Made by a program: the position numbers and the translations under genes
Shown: positions 1 through 7,249 of the stretch, piece by piece
How positions within the stretch are numbered: the first letter of the stretch is position 1
Layout: each line of letters begins with the position of its first letter
Notes under the pieces: model-generated
Databases searched by the model: none
Told to the model about the DNA's origin: nothing
The model's input: only the letters and a program-made list of their open reading frames with translations
Source: an uncultured Clostridia bacterium
Lineage (GTDB): Bacteria; Bacillota_I; Bacilli_A; RF39; UBA660
Length of the DNA stretch: 26,905 bases
Reading direction: 5' to 3'
NCBI GenBank assembly: GCA_947304495.1
Contig: CAMZBG010000015.1
Location: 1 to 26,905, forward strand

Positions 1-75
1 TGGAGCAGATGAGGGGAGTCAAACCCCCGTCACAGCCTTGGCAAGGCCGTATTCTAGTCGTTGAACCACATCTGC
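1..75 (-). tRNA. tRNA-Gly (anticodon GCC), 3' CCA encoded
   Basis: The reverse complement folds into a full cloverleaf of 75 nt: 7-bp acceptor (GCAGATG/CATCTGC), 4-bp D stem, 5-bp anticodon stem (CGGCC/GGCTG) around loop TTGCCAA, 5-bp T stem closed by a G-T pair, discriminator U and encoded CCA. The anticodon is GCC (Gly). G1-C72, C2-G71 and U73 are the known bacterial glycine identity elements and all are present. The elbow is odd: the D loop carries G18-A19 instead of GG, and the T loop is TTTGACT, with U56 instead of C56. A19-U56 would keep a Watson-Crick pair in place of G19-C56. The window starts exactly at the CCA. Confidence 0.95.
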
Positions 76-85
76 AAGTAAGTTA

Positions 86-113
86 ATTATATCAAAAATA
101 TTTTAAAAATCAA
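86..113 (-). promoter_or_regulatory. Promoter of tRNA-Gly
   Basis: On the minus strand TTGATT (113-108) and TATAAT (91-86) are separated by 16 nt. TGA directly precedes the -10 as an extended -10 element. The expected start lies a few bases before the mature tRNA 5' end. Divergent from ffh. Confidence 0.65.
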
Positions 114-143
114 CCTTTTTACGAAAAAAAGTTAAAATTAGTG

Positions 144-149
144 TATAAT
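144..149 (+). promoter_or_regulatory. Possible ffh -10 element
   Basis: A perfect TATAAT lies 17 nt before the ffh start codon. No good -35 is found at normal spacing; the nearest, TTTACG at 118-123, is 20 nt away. If used, the leader would be only about 10 nt. Weak call. Confidence 0.35.
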
Positions 150-166
150 TGTTTTAGGTGATATAT

Positions 167-1474
167 ATGTTTGAGAGTTTAAGTGACAGATTACAAGGTA
201 TAGCTCATAAGATTAAAGGTTATGGGAAAATTACTGAAGAAAATATTGCTCCAATGATGAGAGAGATTAGATTATCTTTATTGGAAGCAGATGTTAATTA
301 TAAAGTTGTTAAGGAATTTACTAATACGGTTAAGGAAAAAGCTTTGGGAGAAGAGGTTAGTAGTAGTTTAAATCCAGGTGACTTATTTGTTAAGATAGTT
401 AGGGATGAATTACAGGAATTACTCGGAGGAGATAATGCTCCTTTGGAGATAGATAAGAAGCCTACGATTGTGATGTTAGTTGGATTACAGGGTTCTGGTA
501 AGACTACTACAGTTGGTAAGTTAGCTAATTTTTTAAGAAAGAAGCATAGTAAAAAGCCATTACTTGTTGCTTGTGATGTATATAGACCTGCTGCTATTGA
601 TCAGTTGAAACAAATAGGAAAGGAATTAAGTATTCCTGTATATAGTGAGGGAAAAGCTAATCCTGTTGATATAGCTAAAAATGCTATTAAATATGCTGAT
701 GATAATAATTATGATTATATTTTGATAGATACTGCTGGTAGGCTTCATATAGATAATGAATTGATGGATGAACTTAAAAATATAAATGATATGGTCAAAC
801 CACATGAGATTCTTTTGGTAATAGATTCAATGATGGGACAAGATGCTATTAATGTTATTACTGGGTTTAATGAAGCATTAAAACTTACTGGAGTTATTCT
901 TACTAAACTTGATGGAGATACTCGCGGTGGTGTAGCTTTATCAGTAAGACATCTTACTAATATTCCAATTAAATTTATTGGTATTAGTGAAAAGATGGAT
1001 GGACTTACGGAATTTCATCCAGATAGAATGGCCAATCGTATTATTGGAATGGGAGATGTCATTAGTTTAGTTGAAAAGGTACAAGATGAAATAGATGAAA
1101 AAGAAGCTGAAAAAGCTGCTAAAAAGATGATGAAGGGTAATTTTGATTTAGAGGACTTTTTAGATCAATTAAAACAGATTAGGAAATTAGGACCTTTAGA
1201 AAACTTGATTAAGATGATTCCTGGAGCTAAAAAGATGGGGATTGATAATGCTAAAATAGATCCTAAACAGATGGCACATATTGAGGCTATTATTCTTTCT
1301 ATGACACCTGAAGAAAGGCATAATCCTGATATAATTAAAGCTAGTAGAAAACAGAGAATAGCTAAAGGATGTGGGCTTACAGTTACGGATGTTAATAGAT
1401 TACTTACGCAGTTTGAAGAAATGAAAAAGATGATGAAAATGATTGGTAATAATAATTTTAAGATGCCATTTTGA
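167..1474 (+). CDS. ffh: Signal recognition particle protein Ffh
   Basis: This is the SRP54-type GTPase that binds signal sequences through its M domain and, with 4.5S RNA and FtsY, targets nascent membrane proteins. The protein has 435 residues, the usual length. Visible parts are the N-domain helix bundle (about 1-95), the P-loop GLQGSGKTTT (106-115), DTAGR (from 188), TKLDGD (about 246), and a Met-rich M domain (about 300-435) ending in a run of MKKMMKM. ATG at 167 is preferred over an upstream in-frame GTG at 158, because AGGTGA (156-161) is correctly spaced for 167. The gene is monocistronic: a terminator follows at once, without the rpsP or ylxM neighbours often seen in Bacillota. TGA is the stop codon, which argues against genetic code 4. 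Confidence 0.97.
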   Translation: MFESLSDRLQGIAHKIKGYGKITEENIAPMMREIRLSLLEADVNYKVVKEFTNTVKEKALGEEVSSSLNPGDLFVKIVRDELQELLGGDNAPLEIDKKPTIVMLVGLQGSGKTTTVGKLANFLRKKHSKKPLLVACDVYRPAAIDQLKQIGKELSIPVYSEGKANPVDIAKNAIKYADDNNYDYILIDTAGRLHIDNELMDELKNINDMVKPHEILLVIDSMMGQDAINVITGFNEALKLTGVILTKLDGDTRGGVALSVRHLTNIPIKFIGISEKMDGLTEFHPDRMANRIIGMGDVISLVEKVQDEIDEKEAEKAAKKMMKGNFDLEDFLDQLKQIRKLGPLENLIKMIPGAKKMGIDNAKIDPKQMAHIEAIILSMTPEERHNPDIIKASRKQRIAKGCGLTVTDVNRLLTQFEEMKKMMKMIGNNNFKMPF

Positions 1475-1494
1475 AAAGACTTAGGTCTTTTTTT
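1474..1494 (+). terminator. Rho-independent terminator of ffh
   Basis: The stem AAAGAC/GTCTTT with loop TTAG (1475-1490) is followed by a run of T, directly after the ffh stop. Confidence 0.85.
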
Positions 1495-1566
1495 GTTACC
1501 ATAGTTAGTCAATAAATATTATTTATGTTGTGTAATAAAAAAATATTTATAATTATATGACATTTG

Positions 1567-1595
1567 TTGACAAAGATATAGGCGTATGATAAAAT
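1567..1595 (+). promoter_or_regulatory. Strong promoter of the SipW/TasA-like operon
   Basis: Consensus TTGACA (1567-1572), 17-nt spacer, TAAAAT (1590-1595), with TGA at 1587-1589 as extended -10. This is the best -35 in the window. It is followed by a purine-rich RBS (AAGGAAGGGAG, 1611-1621), so the first gene is probably highly expressed. Confidence 0.8.
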
Positions 1596-1627
1596 AACTA
1601 TGAGTAATATAAGGAAGGGAGATTAAT

Positions 1628-2194
1628 ATGGAGAAAAAGAAAAATACTCAAATTTTAATTATTGCAGTTTTGTCATTTGCAATATTATTTATGTCTGCAG
1701 GTTATGCTGCATTTGCAACTAGATTAAACATTGCAGGTAATGTTACCGTAAAGGCTAACAGATGGAGTGTTCATTATGACACTACTACTTATGCTGAGAC
1801 TACAGGTAGTGTAGCTGCTTCTGCTCATACGCTTACTGCTACTGACTTTACATTTACTGCTACATTGACTAAGCCTGGTGACTTCTATGAAGCTACAGCA
1901 TCAGTTATCAATGATGGTACTTTTAATGCACAACTTTCATCTATTACAATGTCTACTTTGACTGCAGCACAACAAAAATACTTAGTTTACAAAGTATATT
2001 ATGATGGTCATGAATTTACTGCTTCACAAGAAGGACTTAGTTATGCGTTACCATATGCTACTGGTACAAATAGTAAAACTGTTAAAGTTAGAGTACAATA
2101 TGTTCAACCAGAAAATAGTTCTGATTTACCTACAACAGAAGATGATGTTGTAACTTTAACTGCATCTCTAAACTTTACACAATCTGCAAGCTAA
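1628..2194 (+). CDS. TasA-like secreted protein with SipW-type signal peptide
   Basis: The protein has 188 residues. The N-terminus has lysines 3-5, a hydrophobic segment (about 8-28) and then GYAAFATRLNIAG. This is the pattern of SipW-dependent TasA/camelysin-type precursors, in which cleavage falls just after the A-x-A-like stretch and the mature chain starts with a short beta-strand motif. The mature part is rich in Thr, Ser, Ala and Tyr with alternating polar and hydrophobic residues, as expected for a beta-sandwich. There is no Cys. Likely role (inference from family and context): a major subunit of an extracellular fibre or matrix. It has the strongest promoter and RBS in the region and is followed 39 nt later by its probable peptidase. 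It is not close enough by eye to call TasA proper; camelysin/CalY is an equal alternative. Confidence 0.72.
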   Translation: MEKKKNTQILIIAVLSFAILFMSAGYAAFATRLNIAGNVTVKANRWSVHYDTTTYAETTGSVAASAHTLTATDFTFTATLTKPGDFYEATASVINDGTFNAQLSSITMSTLTAAQQKYLVYKVYYDGHEFTASQEGLSYALPYATGTNSKTVKVRVQYVQPENSSDLPTTEDDVVTLTASLNFTQSAS

Positions 2195-2233
2195 TTTAGT
2201 AATTATCTTGTTATAAGTTTAAAAGAGGTTAAT

Positions 2234-3376
2234 ATGAAAAAAAACACTAAGATAATTTATGTTAGTGAAATAGCATTGTTTATATATTCCATATTACTTT
2301 GGTTATATATAGGTAGATTATCTTACAATAGTAGGCTTTATTATTCAATTGCCGTGTTGTTATTTATATTTGTAATATTATTAACTTTCTTTGGTTTTAC
2401 AAAAGACAAGAATTATTTAAGGGGAAGTTCGGCTAGAATTGTTACGGCGTCTTTAATGATGTTTATACTTATTGTTTATGGCTTAGGTATTATTTTAGGC
2501 TTTACAAGAGGGTACATATATAGTGGGGTTTTTGATTTTTTAAGAAATGTTGGACCTGTATTTATCATAATTATCGTAAAAGAATTATTAAGATTTATTA
2601 TAGCTAAAAACTGCTTAAAAAACAAAATCCCACTAATTGTTTTTACATTTATTAGTTCTATTTTAAGTATTTTATTAGAAGTTAATTTAGGAACTCTGGG
2701 TACTAGTGAAGAAATATTTATTTTCTCGACTACTATGGCACTTCCTATAATAGCGGAAGAGATATTATGTAGTTATATGACTTATAAAATTTCTATGTTA
2801 CCTAGCTTAATCTATATGTTAACGATTAGACTATACGTTTATGTAATCCCAATTTTACCTAATTTAGGTAATTATATGTATTCAATATGTGATATAGTTT
2901 TACCATTTATCTTATATTGTATATTAAATAAGACAGTAGTGAGATATGAAAAGGAAAAACAGCAATTAGCTAATATTAATAGGGTAGTTTTTACTATTCC
3001 GTTAACTGCGTTTTTGCTTTTGGTAATATTACTTATATCTGGAATTTTTAAATATAAGCTTATTGCTATTATGTCTGATTCTATGTCTCCTGTATATAGT
3101 AGAGGAGACGCAGTTGTTTATGAGAAAATAGATGCTAAAGATTTGAAAATTGGTGATATTTTAGCCTTTCAAAAAGATGACATGATTATTACACATAGAA
3201 TTGTAGAAATATGGAAAAAGAATGGTAAATATTATTTTGCCACTAAGGGTGATAATAATGATGTTATCGATGATTTTAAAACTTCGGAAAACAATGTTTT
3301 AGGAAGAGTACAATATATATTAAAATATGTTGGTTATCCAACAGTATTAGTACGTGATTTCTTTAGAAAGGAGTAA
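2234..3376 (+). CDS. SipW-like signal peptidase I with multi-spanning N-terminal domain
   Basis: The protein has 380 residues. The C-terminal 110 residues match SipW/ER-type signal peptidase I: IMSDSMSP (279-286, candidate catalytic Ser283), GDAVVY (291-296), THRIV (from 320, candidate His321) and TKGDNND (337-343) followed by two Asp. A His rather than Lys general base is the hallmark of the SipW/ER type. Residues 1-270 form about eight or nine hydrophobic segments, far more than the one or two anchors of ordinary SipW (about 190 residues). The start at 2234 has RBS AGAGG. The gene lies between two proteins with SipW-type signal peptides, so it is most likely their dedicated processing enzyme. 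The function of the membrane domain is unknown. Confidence 0.87.
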   Translation: MKKNTKIIYVSEIALFIYSILLWLYIGRLSYNSRLYYSIAVLLFIFVILLTFFGFTKDKNYLRGSSARIVTASLMMFILIVYGLGIILGFTRGYIYSGVFDFLRNVGPVFIIIIVKELLRFIIAKNCLKNKIPLIVFTFISSILSILLEVNLGTLGTSEEIFIFSTTMALPIIAEEILCSYMTYKISMLPSLIYMLTIRLYVYVIPILPNLGNYMYSICDIVLPFILYCILNKTVVRYEKEKQQLANINRVVFTIPLTAFLLLVILLISGIFKYKLIAIMSDSMSPVYSRGDAVVYEKIDAKDLKIGDILAFQKDDMIITHRIVEIWKKNGKYYFATKGDNNDVIDDFKTSENNVLGRVQYILKYVGYPTVLVRDFFRKE

Positions 3377-3380
3377 AAAT

Positions 3381-4454
3381 ATGAAAAGCTATAAGTTAAA
3401 TAAAATATTTCAATTTTTATTTCCTTTCTTGTTTGTTTTTGGAATAGTTCTTTTGTATTTTGGATTAAATAATAAAGAAACTATATATTTAAATTATAGT
3501 GAAAATAACTCTATTAATTATAATGTATTTTTAAAAGAAAACGCCTTTTTTGAGGAACCCTTTTTACCAGAAGGAAGAACATATATAGCAAGTTTGATTG
3601 ATTATATTGATATTTTCTTTCATTATAATGTTTCATACGATTACAATCTTTCTGGTAAATATAAATATAAGTATGTTGCTTTACTTAGGGCTAACAAAAA
3701 GGATGGGGGCGGATATTATTGGGAAAGAGATTACGATTTAACTGATGAAAAAGTATTAAATCTCAATAATAGCTCGGTTTTATCTATTAATGATAATGTT
3801 AAGGTAGAATATAGTAAATATAATGAAATATTAAGTAAGTTCAGAAAAGAATATGCTGTTGATACTAACGCTGAATTAAAAGTAATAATGAAGATTACTG
3901 GTTATTCAACTGTTGAAAATATTGGTAAACCTGTAGAATTAAGTTCTGAAATGAATTTAACAATTCCACTTTTGGAACAATCTTTAGAGGTAGGTATCAA
4001 TAAGGATGTTTCAAATGCACATAATGCTATTGCTTTAGAAGAGGTGAGTAATAGTCCAATCTATTTATTATTTAAAGTACTAGGAATTACTTTGTTAGTA
4101 TTTTCGACATTAGGATTTATATATGTTACTATTTTGAATATTAGATATAAGAAGGCTAATATATATGAATTGAAATTAGAAAGTATTTTGAATAATTATG
4201 ATAGTATTATTGCTAATGTTGAAAATATGCCTGAGACAACTGGATTTAATCGAATTGATGTTAGTACTTTTGAAGAATTGATTGATGTATATAATGAAGT
4301 TAGAATGCCAATCAATTATTATCAAAAGAAAAATGAGAGCGTTTTCATTATTATTAATGATTCTATAGTATGGATTTACACTTTGAAGAAAAGCGATTCT
4401 AAGAAACGAGTTGATAATAATGAAAAAAAGAAAGATGCTAGAAAAAATAAATGA
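3381..4454 (+). CDS. DUF5305-like membrane protein of the SipW operon
   Basis: The protein has 357 residues. It has a transmembrane segment near the N-terminus (about 8-27), a large outside domain of about 200 residues rich in Tyr and Asn, a second transmembrane segment (about 226-251), and a Lys-rich cytoplasmic tail of about 100 residues. The outside part, with YNVSYDYNLSGKYKYKYVAL, looks like the DUF5305 family, which I recall being found next to SipW-type peptidases; this assignment is from memory of the pattern. ATG 3381 is chosen because AAGGAG (3369-3374) precedes it; an in-frame GTG at 3354 would overlap the peptidase. The position between the peptidase and a large substrate suggests a membrane assembly or anchoring partner. 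No catalytic motif is visible. Confidence 0.68.
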   Translation: MKSYKLNKIFQFLFPFLFVFGIVLLYFGLNNKETIYLNYSENNSINYNVFLKENAFFEEPFLPEGRTYIASLIDYIDIFFHYNVSYDYNLSGKYKYKYVALLRANKKDGGGYYWERDYDLTDEKVLNLNNSSVLSINDNVKVEYSKYNEILSKFRKEYAVDTNAELKVIMKITGYSTVENIGKPVELSSEMNLTIPLLEQSLEVGINKDVSNAHNAIALEEVSNSPIYLLFKVLGITLLVFSTLGFIYVTILNIRYKKANIYELKLESILNNYDSIIANVENMPETTGFNRIDVSTFEELIDVYNEVRMPINYYQKKNESVFIIINDSIVWIYTLKKSDSKKRVDNNEKKKDARKNK

Positions 4455-6030
4455 TAAAAAAGCTGTTAAAGTTAATATAGTTATGTCTGTATTACTGATG
4501 GTTGTTTTATCATTTATTTCTTTTGGTTATGCATTATATGGACAGAGATTAAATATAGTAGCACATTCACATTTTGGGACTCAGGGAGATATTGCTATTA
4601 CTGATGTTACACTTACTTCTTCAAAGAATGTTAGAAGTGATAGTATTCCTGAATTTACTGATAATTCTGTAGATTTTAATTTAACTTTTGAGAAGGCTCC
4701 TGGATCTACAGAAACTGATTATCAAGCTGTCTATAGTATTACAATCGATAATGATACGTTTTATGATTTTGATTTTAATCTTGATAATTTTCAGCCAACT
4801 ATAACTAATTCTTCTAGTGTTGTTGTAAATCCTTCATGTTTAACTTATGAATTAGAAGGAATTAGTTTAGGAGATTCTATTCCTAGTGGTGAGTCGGTTA
4901 CATTTACTTTAATAATGAATTTTGATCCACCTTCTGATGATACATATAGTGTGGATGGAAATATGAGTACAGAGTTAGAAGAGCAGCCACATGGTTCGGT
5001 TATTGGAGCTATTCCAGAGAATTTTGCAGCTGATTTAAGGGAAAGTGAAAATAATAACTTGGTTCCGGTTACGGTATCGGTTATTAATAGTTATCAATCT
5101 CCAAGAACATTTACTTTAGGAATAACTGATTCGAGTCATTTTGAATTGGTTGATTCAAATGGAAATAGTTTAAGTGGTATTACGATTCAAGGTGGAGATA
5201 CACAAGACTATACAGTATATATTAAAAGAGTTGATAATGCAGTTTTTTCTCAAGAATATTTTTTAACAAATATTTATTTATCATATAGTGATGTTTCTAA
5301 TAGTAATTGTGGTAATGTTACAATAAGAGTTGATGAACAGGTTGTTGTTGATACGACTCCTCCAGTAATTAGTGATTTATCAGTTACGGTTAATGATGCT
5401 ACTAGTGATAATACTTCAGAATCTTCAATTGGTTCACTTACTTTAAATTGGAAGGGTGTTGAAGCTGAATCGGCAGTAAAAAAATATTATATTGTTATTT
5501 ATAAGGATGGAACTCAGTTAGGTAATGTTAGAGATACATCAGTTTTGAATCCTAGTAATCCTACTACTCCTCAAGCTACATTTACGGGTCTTGCTGATGG
5601 AAATTATTCATTTAAGGTATATGGTGAGAATACACAGGATGCTCTACCAGATGATGGTCAAATTTCTGCTTGTAATAGTAGTTATTGTGCTTCAACTGCT
5701 AGTACTCAGTATAAATGGCATTTTACAATTGCTTTGACTAACGATTCAACTAATGTAAATAGTCTTTCACCAACAGCTGTTAATAGAGGAAAAAGTGTTC
5801 AGGTTACAATAACACCTGGTACATATACTTCTGGTGCTTGTAACACAACTACCAATACTTATACACTTAGTAGCACAGCAACTGTTAAAATGGATGGGGT
5901 AACAATGACAACTGGAAATGGTGCTGGTCAATATGAATATTCAAGAACAACTACAGGTAATAAGCTTGGTACTTTAAAGTTATATGGGGTAACTGGAAAT
6001 ATAACAGTAAAAGTTACTGGTAGTGAATAA
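4420..6030 (+). CDS. Large secreted protein, SipW-type signal peptide and fibronectin-like domain
   Basis: The protein has about 536 residues. A Lys-rich start is followed by a hydrophobic stretch and GYALYGQRLNIVAH, closely parallel to GYAAFATRLNIAG in the first gene of the operon, so both look like substrates of the same peptidase. The mature part has two beta-rich regions (about 60-200 and 200-310). A fibronectin type III-like unit starts at DTTPPVISDLSV (about 311) and contains LTLNWKG and YSFKVYGEN. A C-terminal beta region (about 430-536) follows. The cysteines are few and scattered. No LPXTG motif or C-terminal anchor is seen. The gene overlaps the previous one by 35 nt without a good RBS, suggesting translational coupling; ATG 4435 is an alternative start. 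Probable role: surface adhesin or minor fibre component (inference). Confidence 0.72.
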   Translation: MKKRKMLEKINDKKAVKVNIVMSVLLMVVLSFISFGYALYGQRLNIVAHSHFGTQGDIAITDVTLTSSKNVRSDSIPEFTDNSVDFNLTFEKAPGSTETDYQAVYSITIDNDTFYDFDFNLDNFQPTITNSSSVVVNPSCLTYELEGISLGDSIPSGESVTFTLIMNFDPPSDDTYSVDGNMSTELEEQPHGSVIGAIPENFAADLRESENNNLVPVTVSVINSYQSPRTFTLGITDSSHFELVDSNGNSLSGITIQGGDTQDYTVYIKRVDNAVFSQEYFLTNIYLSYSDVSNSNCGNVTIRVDEQVVVDTTPPVISDLSVTVNDATSDNTSESSIGSLTLNWKGVEAESAVKKYYIVIYKDGTQLGNVRDTSVLNPSNPTTPQATFTGLADGNYSFKVYGENTQDALPDDGQISACNSSYCASTASTQYKWHFTIALTNDSTNVNSLSPTAVNRGKSVQVTITPGTYTSGACNTTTNTYTLSSTATVKMDGVTMTTGNGAGQYEYSRTTTGNKLGTLKLYGVTGNITVKVTGSE

Positions 6031-6033
6031 TAT

Positions 6034-6064
6034 AAAAACATCAATTATATTGATGCTTTTTTTT
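6034..6064. terminator. Bidirectional terminator between convergent genes
   Basis: The stem CATCAAT/ATTGATG (6039-6045/6049-6055) has a 3-nt loop, A-rich sequence on the left and a run of T on the right, so it can work on both strands. It overlaps the stop codon of the minus-strand Lgt-like gene. Confidence 0.8.
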
Positions 6065-6721
6065 ATTTATAAAGTAAATAATAATGGTAATTATCGAGAA
6101 TATGATACTTACTATTTGGTTATTTGATAAGAATTTATCAACATGACCATATCTTAGAAAATCTAAGGTAAATTTTAATGTAAATGTTAGAAGAAGAGTT
6201 ATATAAACGATATTTTTATGTTTATTGATATAATTACATATATTGAATAAGATTATGAATGATATTGTCTCTAATAACTGAACGGGAAATAAAGATTTAC
6301 TAGTAATATGAGGATAAGTTACTGAGAATATTCCTTTATAGGGAATACCATAACAACAGCCATGAAAGAAGCAAGCTAGTTTGGCAAAGCCATATATTAG
6401 AGGTAAAGAGATAATAACATATTTAAAGAATCTTTTATCTTTATATATTAAATAATAAATAATAGATGTCAATATAGCACCAATTAGTCCACCATAACCA
6501 GTTAAACCTATGGTTAAGAAATTACCTTCAGGGTGTTCTATTATGGAGTATATTTTGGCTGTAAGTATGGTGATAATAAAGAAAAGGGTAAAGAAAATAA
6601 TAATATTCTTTTTAGATATATTTTCTTTATTAACAGAGATATAGATATATATGGCGCCAATTATTATGGAAAATAGTATTAATACTTCATATATTGGGAA
6701 ATCTATTTTATTGATAATCAT
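6041..6721 (-). CDS. Prolipoprotein diacylglyceryl transferase (Lgt)-like membrane protein
   Basis: The protein has 226 residues with about seven hydrophobic segments. Lgt-like landmarks appear in the right order: GLTGYGGLIGA (72-82; compare the HGG region of Lgt), GFAKLACFFHGCCYG (111-125; compare the GRxGNFxNxExxG signature) and FPVQLLET (145-152; compare the PSQLYE segment). Canonical Lgt transfers diacylglycerol from phosphatidylglycerol to the lipobox Cys. Here the signature carries HGCCYG, and the Arg and Asn of the canonical motif are not evident, so this is a divergent paralogue whose substrate may differ. It has RBS AGGAGG and ATG at 6721. It could still be the only Lgt of a reduced genome, since a lipobox protein lies at 22572. 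Confidence 0.72.
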   Translation of the reverse strand: MIINKIDFPIYEVLILFSIIIGAIYIYISVNKENISKKNIIIFFTLFFIITILTAKIYSIIEHPEGNFLTIGLTGYGGLIGAILTSIIYYLIYKDKRFFKYVIISLPLIYGFAKLACFFHGCCYGIPYKGIFSVTYPHITSKSLFPVQLLETISFIILFNICNYINKHKNIVYITLLLTFTLKFTLDFLRYGHVDKFLSNNQIVSIIFSIITIIIYFINKKKHQYN

Positions 6722-6742
6722 TTTGGCCTCCTTATAGTTTTA

Positions 6743-6771
6743 AGTTTAGCATAAAAATGTAATGAAAACAA
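6743..6771 (-). promoter_or_regulatory. Promoter of the Lgt-like gene
   Basis: On the minus strand TTGTTT (6771-6766), 17-nt spacer, TAAACT (6748-6743), with TGC before the -10 as an extended element. Plausible but not strong. Confidence 0.45.
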
Positions 6772-6853
6772 CTTGTTGAAGCATTTTTTGTGTTATTATC
6801 ATAGTCATAAATGGATATGTTTCATATTATAGAAATAGATAGGAGGAAAAGAA

Positions 6854-7183
6854 ATGTATTATAATAGTGACGAATTTAGGCAAAATGGAAGTGTTGATGA
6901 TATAAATATTGATATAAATAACTATAATAATGATTTTAATATGAACCAATTTGATATGGATTCTTCAATTATGCAAGGTAGTATACAAGGACCTATAATT
7001 GAACCTGGTAAGGAAAGAGTAGTGCAAAGAAATATTATTCATGAGGTTAAACATGTATGTCCTGTGAATACTAAAATCATTAATAATCATATTTTTAAAC
7101 ATATATATGAACCTAGATATACATGTTGTGAAGAAAACGTTTGTACTAATGTGCAATGTGGATCTTGTTCATGCTTTAATTAA
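6854..7183 (+). CDS. CotD-like small spore coat protein
   Basis: The protein has 109 residues and follows a strong AGGAGG site. The N-terminal half is Asn/Asp-rich and looks disordered. The C-terminal half is HEVKHVCPVNTKIINNHIF, then KHIYEPRYTCCEEN, then a Cys-rich end (CTNVQCGSCSC). The pattern of His-Val-x-Pro, NTxIINxHI and YTCxEEN resembles small CotD-family coat proteins of Clostridia and Bacilli, which are cross-linked into the spore coat; I recognise this by pattern, not by alignment. Its own terminator follows, so it is expressed alone. If correct, it hints that this lineage sporulates or keeps a relic. The alternative is an unrelated Cys-rich small protein. Confidence 0.5.
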   Translation: MYYNSDEFRQNGSVDDINIDINNYNNDFNMNQFDMDSSIMQGSIQGPIIEPGKERVVQRNIIHEVKHVCPVNTKIINNHIFKHIYEPRYTCCEENVCTNVQCGSCSCFN

Positions 7184-7204
7184 AGGCCATTTGGTCTTTT
7201 TCTT
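7182..7204 (+). terminator. Terminator of the CotD-like gene
   Basis: The stem AAAGGCC/GGTCTTT (one G-T pair) has loop ATTT and a T-rich tail, beginning within the stop codon. Confidence 0.8.
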
Positions 7205-7231
7205 TATTTTTTTTACTTTATGTGTTAAAAT
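7203..7231 (+). promoter_or_regulatory. Possible promoter of the lipid kinase-yidD pair
   Basis: TTTATT (7203-7208), 17-nt spacer, TAAAAT (7226-7231), with TGT before the -10. It overlaps the tail of the preceding terminator. The leader would be only about 12 nt. Confidence 0.4.
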
Positions 7232-7249
7232 TGTTGGTGAGGTGTTTTT

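Noticed and set aside
1..75. A Gly-type tRNA with an Ala (GGC) anticodon
   Set aside because: A first reading of the complementary strand was wrong. The anticodon loop is TTGCCAA, so the anticodon is GCC and the tRNA is an ordinary glycine isoacceptor.
1165..1512. 115-residue minus-strand open frame opposite the end of ffh
   Set aside because: It lies opposite the ffh M domain, has no RBS, and its hydrophobic composition is what antisense of Lys/Met-rich coding gives. Treated as a shadow.
2744..2776. CPBP/CAAX-protease motif in the membrane domain of the SipW-like peptidase (AEEILCSYM)
   Set aside because: The two Glu are there, but the Arg of EExxxR and the later His motifs are not seen.
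6823..6831. CATATTATA before the CotD-like gene as a sigma-K type -10
   Set aside because: It fits CATAnnnTA, but no matching -35 lies at the right distance, and in such AT-rich sequence the motif is expected by chance.
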